The position numbers were made by a program, and so were the translations under genes. From JBCBSZ01 sp039185015 (GTDB taxonomy: Bacteria > Actinomycetota > Acidimicrobiia > Acidimicrobiales > Poriferisodalaceae): a stretch of 64,000 nucleotides of DNA. Positions 58,481 through 64,000 of this stretch are shown here, in pieces. The notes under the pieces are model-generated. The model searched no databases, had not been told where the DNA came from, and was given only the letters and a program-made list of their open reading frames with translations. The stretch is taken from contig JBCDAU010000027.1 of NCBI GenBank assembly GCA_039185015.1, positions 1 through 64,000 of the forward strand, read 5' to 3'. Positions within the stretch are counted from its first letter, which is position 1. Every line of letters begins with the position of its first letter.

Positions 58481-59830
58481 CGCCAGCTCGACCTGCGCCC
58501 TGGCACCGCCCAGCGGGGCGTCGTCCAACGCGAGTCGCCCGTCGTGCAGCTCGACCTGCTGCGCCACCAGCGCGAGGCCGAGACCGGAGCCGGACGCCTC
58601 GGTGTCACCCCGGGCGAACCGCTCCAGGAGCCGATCACGTGCTCCGGCCGGGAAACCGGGACCATCGTCGTCGACCCGGAGGGTCGTGACGCCGTCTGCG
58701 GCGCTCAACGCGACCTCGACCCGCTCGCCCCCGTGCACGGCGGCGTTGCGGAGCAGGTTGTCGACGAGCAGGCGCAGCCCGGGCTCCCACCCGCGCACCG
58801 GTGCGTGATCGGGCACGTCGACGTCGATGCGCAGCTCCGGCGTGCGGCGCCGGGCGTCGTCGACGACGTCATCGACCACGTCGGCGAGATCGACCGTCTC
58901 GAACGAGCGCGGGTCCTGCTGGCCACCCTGTGCCAGCGCGCGCAGGAGCCCGAGCAACTCGAGGAGCCGCCCGTGGGAGTTCCGCAGCTCCGCGATGATC
59001 TCCGCCCGCTGGTCGTCGGGGAGATCCGGGTGCGCGGCGAGGACGTCGAGGTCGGTACCGATCGCCATCAGCGGCGTCCCGAACTCGTGGGACGCGTCGG
59101 CGGTGAAGCCCCTGGCCGCGGCGAGCGCCGCCTCGGTGGTCTCCCGCTCCACACGAACCCGTTCGGCGGCGGCGTTCAACGCCTGCGCCAGCTGATCGAC
59201 CTCGTGCACGCCCTGGCGCTCGGTGTAGGCACCGGGCCCCTCGCCCCGCGAGGCAGCGGCCGCCTGTCGTGCGAGGCGCCGCAGCGGTGCGGTGGCCAGC
59301 GATCCGGCGAGCCAGCCGACGACGGCGGCGAGCACCAGCGCACCGGCGCCGACGACCGAGATCCGCCGGCGGATCGCCGCGATCTCCCGATTGGTCTCCT
59401 CGAGCGAGGCAGCGACCTGCACGGTCGTCTTGGTCGCGCTCCCGAGCGGATCGAAGCGGATCGTCAGCACCCGCCACTCGTCGTCGCCGTCGCTCACGTC
59501 GGTGATCTGGTCGCGATCGGGCACCGCCGCGATGACCGGGAAGTTGCCGAGCACGACCGGCGAGCCATCGTCGGCGATCACGCGGACCCCGGACGACAGC
59601 ACGGCGGACTCGGCGAGCACGGCCGCCAGCTCCGGCTCGATCGTGGCCGCGGCGAGCGCCGGTGCGGCCCGCTCGGCGCTGTCGATCAGCTCACGATCCA
59701 CCGACTCGCGCAGCTCTACCTCGATCGACCGCAGACCGATGACGCCGGCGGCCACGACGACCACCGCAGCCGTGGCCACGGTGACGACGACCACGCGCGC
59801 CCGGATGCCGCTCGGCAGCCCGAACCTCAC
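58454..59830 (-). CDS. Sensor histidine kinase with variant H box
   Basis: 458 residues: helix 1 about 11-33, a 120-residue extracytoplasmic sensor (34-155), helix 2 about 158-178, then HAMP. The H box reads ASHEFGTPLMAI with H248, where most kinases have HELRTPL; the arginine is replaced by glycine and the leucine by phenylalanine. N box LLRNAAV, G1 DDDGPGFPAG and G2 SGSGLGLALVAQQV complete the catalytic domain. GTG at 59830 overlaps the regulator stop as GTGA. Same overall type as MprB/TcrY-class kinases. Confidence 0.94.
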   Translation of the reverse strand: MRFGLPSGIRARVVVVTVATAAVVVVAAGVIGLRSIEVELRESVDRELIDSAERAAPALAAATIEPELAAVLAESAVLSSGVRVIADDGSPVVLGNFPVIAAVPDRDQITDVSDGDDEWRVLTIRFDPLGSATKTTVQVAASLEETNREIAAIRRRISVVGAGALVLAAVVGWLAGSLATAPLRRLARQAAAASRGEGPGAYTERQGVHEVDQLAQALNAAAERVRVERETTEAALAAARGFTADASHEFGTPLMAIGTDLDVLAAHPDLPDDQRAEIIAELRNSHGRLLELLGLLRALAQGGQQDPRSFETVDLADVVDDVVDDARRRTPELRIDVDVPDHAPVRGWEPGLRLLVDNLLRNAAVHGGERVEVALSAADGVTTLRVDDDGPGFPAGARDRLLERFARGDTEASGSGLGLALVAQQVELHDGRLALDDAPLGGARAQVELASGAQAEPQ

Positions 59831-60537
59831 GAGCCGGGTCGGACGACGTACCCGACGCCGCGGACGGTCTCGATCACCTGATCGGCCCCTGCGGCCGTCA
59901 GCTTGCGGCGGACGTAGCCGACGAACACGTCGACCACGTTGGTCCGCACGTCGAAGTCGTAGCCCCAGACCTGGTCGAGCAACTGGGCCCGGGAGAGCAC
60001 CGACCCCCGGTTTCGGACCAGCGTCTCGAGGAGGTCGAACTCGCGGCGGGTGAGGTCGATCTCCTCCCCGGCCCAGCTCACCGTGCGGGCCGCGGCGTCC
60101 ACCGCCAGCTCGCCGACGCGGATGGCATCGCCGGCGGGCTGGTCGGGGATCGCGGTCATCCGGCGGCGCAGCAGCGCCTCGAGCCGGAGGCGCAGCTCCT
60201 CGAACGAGAACGGCTTGACCAGGTAGTCGTCGGCGCCGGCGCGAAGTCCGGCGACCCGGTCCTCGACGTCGTCGCGGGCCGAGAGCATGCAGACCGGCAC
60301 CTCGATCCCGACGTCGCGCAGACGGCGGCAGACCTCGACGCCATCGATGTCGGGCATCGTGACGTCGAGCACGATGGCGTCGGGCTCGCCGTCGGCGAGG
60401 CGGTCGAGCGCTGATCGGCCACCCTCGGCGACGTCGACGTCGAACCCGGCGAGCCGCAGCCCCCGCTCGAGGGACCGCCGGACCTGGGGGTCGTCGTCGA
60501 CCACCAGGATCCGGGGTGCGGCCTCGCCGTCAGTCAC
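59827..60537 (-). CDS. OmpR/PhoB-family response regulator
   Basis: 236 residues. Receiver with ILVVDDDPQ, phospho-acceptor D58 in VLDVTMPDIDG, and LVKPFSFEEL; the winged helix follows with IDLTRREFDLLE, VLSRAQLLDQVWGYDFD and VETVRGVGYV-type ending. The first codon is GTG 60537, 6 bases after a TACCGT box, so it should be leaderless. It forms a two-gene unit with the downstream kinase; the lipoprotein and secreted helical protein genes just upstream are likely targets or partners. Confidence 0.95.
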   Translation of the reverse strand: MTDGEAAPRILVVDDDPQVRRSLERGLRLAGFDVDVAEGGRSALDRLADGEPDAIVLDVTMPDIDGVEVCRRLRDVGIEVPVCMLSARDDVEDRVAGLRAGADDYLVKPFSFEELRLRLEALLRRRMTAIPDQPAGDAIRVGELAVDAAARTVSWAGEEIDLTRREFDLLETLVRNRGSVLSRAQLLDQVWGYDFDVRTNVVDVFVGYVRRKLTAAGADQVIETVRGVGYVVRPGS

Positions 60538-60543
60538 GGACCA

Positions 60544-60549
60544 ACGGTA
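60544..60549 (-). promoter_or_regulatory. Leaderless-type -10 box TACCGT before the regulator gene
   Basis: TACCGT, 6 bases before the GTG at 60537, in the 48-base gap after the lipoprotein stop. Confidence 0.55.
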
Positions 60550-60585
60550 CGCAGCGGCGGGAGCTGCGGCGCTCATGGGTCGAGC

Positions 60586-60984
60586 TCACCCGACGATGTC
60601 GGGCAGGCTGCCGTCCTGGATGGCCTGGACGGCAGCCTCCACCTCGGCCGGCGTCACGAGCCCGGCGTCGAGCGCGGCCTCGATGTCGCCGGTGGCCAGC
60701 ACGACGGCAGCGACGAGCACACCATCGGAGCCGACGCCGTCGGGCAGCTCGAGCTCGGCGTCGACCGTCGAGGCCGGGGCGTCGCCGCCGGGGTCAGGCG
60801 GAGCATCGGAGCCGACGACGAGGATCGTCGTGGTCGTCGGGTCGGTGTCGGTCGAGATCTCGATCTCACCGGAGTCCTCGTCGACCTCGACGGTGAGGGA
60901 CTCGGTCGACGAGCCGCTGGAGCAGGCGCCGAGGACCACCAGCAGTCCGGCGATGAGGGGCAGACGGAGCCGGTGCATGCTCAC
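60586..60984 (-). CDS. Small secreted lipoprotein
   Basis: About 130 residues, unrecognised. The signal ends in the lipobox VLGAC; then an acidic stretch VEVDEDSGEIEI, a TTTT and Pro-rich linker, and a C-terminal helical region with ATGDIEAALDAGLVTPAEVEAAVQ. GTG 60984 overlaps the upstream stop as GTGA; ATG 60978 (two residues shorter) is equally possible. It lies between the secreted helical protein and the two-component genes, so it may be part of the sensed complex. Confidence 0.75.
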   Translation of the reverse strand: MSMHRLRLPLIAGLLVVLGACSSGSSTESLTVEVDEDSGEIEISTDTDPTTTTILVVGSDAPPDPGGDAPASTVDAELELPDGVGSDGVLVAAVVLATGDIEAALDAGLVTPAEVEAAVQAIQDGSLPDIVG

Positions 60985-61703
60985 TCGTCCTCGTCACCGG
61001 AGTCGTCCGACGAGTCGTCGTCGCCGGAGTCGTCCGAGGAGTCATCGCCGCGATCGTCTCGGCGCTCCTCACGGTCCTCCCTGCGCTCCTCGATCTCGTC
61101 CTCGCGCTCGTCGCGGCGCTCCTCGCGCTCCTCCTGGCGCTCGTCGCGATCGTCCTCGCGCTCCTCGGCCCGGTCCTCACGCTCGTCGATCGCCTCGAGG
61201 ATCCGCTCCTGCGCGTCCTCCGGCAGGTTCTCGGCCCGCGAGCGGAGCAGGTCGAAGCGCTCGTCTCGCCACTCGTCGCGGATCTCCTCCATCTCGTCGC
61301 GGGCGTCCCGGCGGCAGTCATCGCGCTCACCGCCACCGTCGACGCAGTCGGAGTACCCGTCCCGGACGTAGTCCCAGGCCTCGAGGCGCTCCCCCCGGAC
61401 CTCCTCCCACCGTTCTTGTGCATCGTCGAGGCTGCTCTGGACGTACTCCTCGACGGCGCCGCTGGCGATCGCGTCCCGGAGCGCCGCGGCCCGCCGGCCG
61501 TCGACGACCCCGACCTCGATCAGCTCGAGGAGCAGGTCGTCCACCTCGTCGCTCAGCTCCTCGATCTGTTCCTCGTCCAGCCCGAGGGACGCGAGGAGGG
61601 CCTCGGTCTGGTCCTCGCCGCCCTGGGCGCCGACCAGACCGGCGGATGCGGTCAGGGCGACACCACCGGCGATCAGCGCGGTGAGGGCACGTCGTGTTCG
61701 CAT
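60981..61703 (-). CDS. Secreted charged-helix protein, Glu/Arg/Asp repeats
   Basis: 240 residues, unrecognised. A signal peptide (1-26, ending AQG), a helical domain rich in acidic residues with two cysteines (C120, C130) that could form a disulfide, then about 50 residues of alternating DER/EER repeats (EREDDRDERQEEREERRD) and a final Asp/Ser tail. The repeat part has the i to i+4 salt-bridge pattern of a single stable alpha helix. ATG at 61703 follows GAGGAGG. It is first in the unit ahead of the lipoprotein and the two-component system, suggesting a sensor or metal-binding role outside the cell. Confidence 0.8.
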   Translation of the reverse strand: MRTRRALTALIAGGVALTASAGLVGAQGGEDQTEALLASLGLDEEQIEELSDEVDDLLLELIEVGVVDGRRAAALRDAIASGAVEEYVQSSLDDAQERWEEVRGERLEAWDYVRDGYSDCVDGGGERDDCRRDARDEMEEIRDEWRDERFDLLRSRAENLPEDAQERILEAIDEREDRAEEREDDRDERQEEREERRDEREDEIEERREDREERRDDRGDDSSDDSGDDDSSDDSGDEDE

Positions 61704-61943
61704 GGTTCCTCCTCGGGAACGGTGGTTGGCGTTGCACCCACACTGTCGGCCCGCTCGCTGAGGGCCTGATGGGGTGAGGATGAGAAGACGATGAGACCCG
61801 GCCTGCGGGTCCCGCGACCGCTCGCAGTACCCTCGACAGCGCCGTCAGCCGCTTCACGACTTCGTCCGGAGCGCCGGCGGCGATACGGTCGTCACCAGGG
61901 CTCGCTCGGCGGGTCCAGCGCCGAGACCGGGAGGTCGGCCGCG

Positions 61944-63824
61944 ATGCTCCTCGATCAGATCTCCGGGCCCGCTGACCTGCGGCAGCTCGACCACACCCAG
62001 CTCGACGAGCTGGCCGACGAGATCCGCTCGTTCATCGTCGGCGCCGTGGCGCGCACCGGCGGCCACCTCGGCTCCAACCTCGGCGCCGTCGAGCTGACCC
62101 TCGCGCTGCACCGGGTCTTCGACTCCCCCCGTGACGTGATCGTATGGGACACCGGCCACCAGGCCTACGTCCACAAGCTGGTCACCGGCCGCCAGGGTGA
62201 GTTCGAGCAGCTCCGTCAGCGCGATGGGCTGTCGGGCTACCCGTCGCGTTCGGAGTCCGAGCACGACTGGGTCGAGAACTCGCACGCCTCGACCAGCCTG
62301 AGCTGGGCGCATGGCCTCTCCGCTGCGTTCGCCCGCACCGGTCAGGACCGGCGGGTCGTCGCGGTGATCGGTGACGGCTCGATGACCGGCGGCATGGCCT
62401 ACGAGGCGCTGACCAACCTCGGCCACTCGGGCGAGCGCTGCGTGATCGTGCTCAACGACAACGGCCGCTCGTACGCGCCGACCATCGGCAAGCTCAGCAA
62501 GAACGTCGTGCGGCTGCGGCTCGACAAGCGCTACGTGTCCAACCGGCGGCGCCTCGACAAGCTCATCGGCAAACTGCCGTTGGGGCGGCTCATGAACCGG
62601 TCGCTGCGCAGCGCGGCGGCCGGCGCCCGCGAGTTCTTCGAGCCGCCGGCGTTCTTCGAGACGCTCGGTGTGCGCTACGTCGGACCGATCGACGGCCACG
62701 ACATCCCCACGCTCGAGCGTGCCTTTCGTCACGTCGCCGATTATCAGGGCCCCATCGTGGTCCACGTGCTCACCCGCAAGGGCCGCGGCTACGAGCCCGC
62801 CGAGCGGGACGAGGAGAAGAACCTCCACGACACCGGCCTGTTCGACCCGGAGACCGGTGAGGGCACCGGCCCGAGCAAGGGGCCCGAGTACAAGGCGGCC
62901 TTCACCTCCTCGCTGCTCGACATCGCCGAGGAGCATCCCGAGGTCGTCGCGATCACGGCGGCCATGCCGGGTTCGACCGGCCTGCTCCCCCTCGCCGAGC
63001 GGCACCCAGATCGGGTGATCGACGTCGGCATCGCCGAGCAGCACGCCATCACCGCCGCCGCCGGTCTCGCGGCCGGAGGCCTCCGACCGATCGTCGCGCT
63101 CTACTCGACGTTCCTCACGCGGGCCATCGACCAGATGATCTTCGACGTCGGCCTCCACGGTCAGCCGGTCATCCTCTGCCTCGACCGTGCCGGCATCACC
63201 GGTCCGGACGGCCCGTCGCACCACGGCATCTTCGACATCGCTCTGCTCAGCCGCATCCCGGGCATGACCATCCTCGCTCCATCGAGCTTCGAGGAGGTCG
63301 ACGGGATGCTCCGCACCGCCATGTCGATCACCGACGGCCCGGTGGCCCTGCGGTGGCCCAAGGGCGCCGCACCCCGCAGCGACGAGGTCGGATCCGATCT
63401 GGGCGCCCGGAGGCTCCGCGCCGGTGCCGATGTCTGCCTCATCGGCGTCGGTCCGATGGTCTGGCAGGCCGAGGAGGCCGCCGACCTCCTCGCCGCTCAG
63501 GGCATCAGCGCCACGGTGTGGGATGCCCGATCGGTGCGGCCGATCGACCGAGCCATGCTCGACGACGCCGCCCGCCACCAGCTGGTCGTGACCGTCGAGG
63601 ACGGGGTGATGGAGGGCGGCTTCGGCACGGCGGTGCAGGACGCGGTCAGCCGGCTCGACCTCGCCACCACCCCACCGAGGGTCCACGTCATGGGGGTCCC
63701 CGTCGACTTCCACACGCACTGTGCCAGCCCGTCCGAGCTGCACGCCGACTTCGGCCTCGACGCCAGCGGGATCGCCGCCGCGGCGTTCAAGGTCTGGGGC
63801 GCCGTCCAGGGCGACGCCTCGTGA
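61944..63824 (+). CDS. dxs: 1-deoxy-D-xylulose-5-phosphate synthase
   Basis: First enzyme of the non-mevalonate isoprenoid pathway: joins pyruvate and glyceraldehyde 3-phosphate with thiamine diphosphate. The 626 residues show WDTGHQAYVHKLVTGR, the TPP motif from GDGSMTGG to LNDN (143-173), HVLTRKGRGYEPAE, DVGIAEQHAITAAAGLA and DRAGITGPDGPSHHG. ATG at 61944 has GGGAGGT nine bases upstream. TACGGT about 60 bases upstream may be the -10 box. The 240-base gap 61704-61943 must hold the divergent promoters of this and the secreted-helix gene. The stop overlaps the next start as GTGA. Confidence 0.97.
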   Translation: MLLDQISGPADLRQLDHTQLDELADEIRSFIVGAVARTGGHLGSNLGAVELTLALHRVFDSPRDVIVWDTGHQAYVHKLVTGRQGEFEQLRQRDGLSGYPSRSESEHDWVENSHASTSLSWAHGLSAAFARTGQDRRVVAVIGDGSMTGGMAYEALTNLGHSGERCVIVLNDNGRSYAPTIGKLSKNVVRLRLDKRYVSNRRRLDKLIGKLPLGRLMNRSLRSAAAGAREFFEPPAFFETLGVRYVGPIDGHDIPTLERAFRHVADYQGPIVVHVLTRKGRGYEPAERDEEKNLHDTGLFDPETGEGTGPSKGPEYKAAFTSSLLDIAEEHPEVVAITAAMPGSTGLLPLAERHPDRVIDVGIAEQHAITAAAGLAAGGLRPIVALYSTFLTRAIDQMIFDVGLHGQPVILCLDRAGITGPDGPSHHGIFDIALLSRIPGMTILAPSSFEEVDGMLRTAMSITDGPVALRWPKGAAPRSDEVGSDLGARRLRAGADVCLIGVGPMVWQAEEAADLLAAQGISATVWDARSVRPIDRAMLDDAARHQLVVTVEDGVMEGGFGTAVQDAVSRLDLATTPPRVHVMGVPVDFHTHCASPSELHADFGLDASGIAAAAFKVWGAVQGDAS

Positions 63825-64000
63825 AGCGCTCGACCGGGGTCGCGCTGGTCGGCGGAGCGCTCGTCGGCGCGCTGGCGGCCAGCGTCGTCGGCACCGTCCG
63901 TCGCCACGAGGCCCAGTCCGAAGCGAGCCCACTGCGGACCCTCGACCGTCCGGACGGCGAGCAGCTCCTCGTCGAGACGTCCGACCGGGCTCGGCTCGCC
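63821..64000 (+). CDS. Start of a secreted or membrane-anchored protein, possibly alpha/beta hydrolase; cut by the window edge
   Basis: Only the first 60 codons are visible. GTG 63821 overlaps the dxs stop as GTGA. The N-terminus has a basic start then a hydrophobic segment VALVGGALVGALAASVVGTV, then RRHEAQSEASPLRTLDRPDGEQLLVETSDRARLA. The last part resembles the first strand of an alpha/beta hydrolase (V-E-T-S-D-x-A-x-L-A), an assignment that cannot be confirmed without the rest. Confidence 0.55.
   Translation, partial: MKRSTGVALVGGALVGALAASVVGTVRRHEAQSEASPLRTLDRPDGEQLLVETSDRARLA

Noticed and set aside
61854..63932. 692-residue open frame opposite dxs
   Set aside because: Antisense shadow of dxs; no domain, no ribosome-binding site, composition is typical of reverse-frame translation.

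Overview
The window is gene-dense, very GC-rich DNA (roughly 70%) from an actinobacterium. The gene families and a GatCAB operon fit Actinomycetota. Many genes carry a TANNNT box 6-9 bases before the start codon (leaderless-type promoters), and many others start at GTG inside a four-base GTGA/ATGA overlap with the previous stop. Acidimicrobiia is my best guess for the class, but this is an inference from style and gene content, not from a marker gene. There is no rRNA, no CRISPR array, no insertion sequence and no prophage; one tRNA-Ala(CGC) is present.

Layout. 1-5443: a truncated class I aminotransferase, a diguanylate cyclase, a secreted sugar-dehydrogenase-like lipoprotein, a fructokinase-type kinase coupled to serC, and a small membrane protein. 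5503-11740: a six-gene minus-strand operon made of a response regulator, a histidine kinase, a membrane protein with nine EFFGG repeats, a MoxR ATPase, a DUF58 protein and a VWA protein. 11879-15834: esterase, gatC, gatA, gatB. 15922-18090: SCP2-like protein and a second diguanylate cyclase. 18170-28496: a ten-gene nucleoside locus: adenosine kinase-like, upp, psuK, psuG, BMP binding protein, an ABC transporter of one ATPase and two permeases, cytidine deaminase and adenosine deaminase. Together they could import nucleosides and recycle pseudouridine to UMP.

28612-35709: M1 aminopeptidase, an ECF sigma factor fused to a zinc anti-sigma domain and a very long Thr/Ser/Glu tail, a tiny membrane peptide, a saccharopine-dehydrogenase-like oxidoreductase, a 41-bp tandem repeat, the tRNA, and a membrane protein resembling the Glp receptor of corynebacteria. 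36069-40790: moaC, moaA, moeA/glp, a glycosyltransferase and an acetyltransferase. 41024-42645: a YCII/DGPF protein with its ECF42-type sigma factor and a matching ECF42 promoter. 42642-49104: TIM-barrel protein, Tat lipoprotein amidohydrolase, LtrA, SufR-like regulator, VOC protein, DUF454 protein, and a DUF222-HNH protein whose start codon sits inside a perfect SOS box.

49135-64000: membrane protein, galU, FmdB-type zinc ribbon, SAF protein, uppP, PHP phosphoesterase, the TldD/TldE protease pair, thioesterase, UPF0104 and PAP2 membrane proteins, a second two-component system beside a secreted charged-helix protein and a lipoprotein, dxs, and a truncated gene at the right edge.

The most system-like unexplained element is the 5503-11740 operon. 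It links a two-component system to a repeat protein and a MoxR/DUF58/VWA module. The best-supported regulatory observations are the leaderless promoters, the SOS box and the ECF42 promoter.
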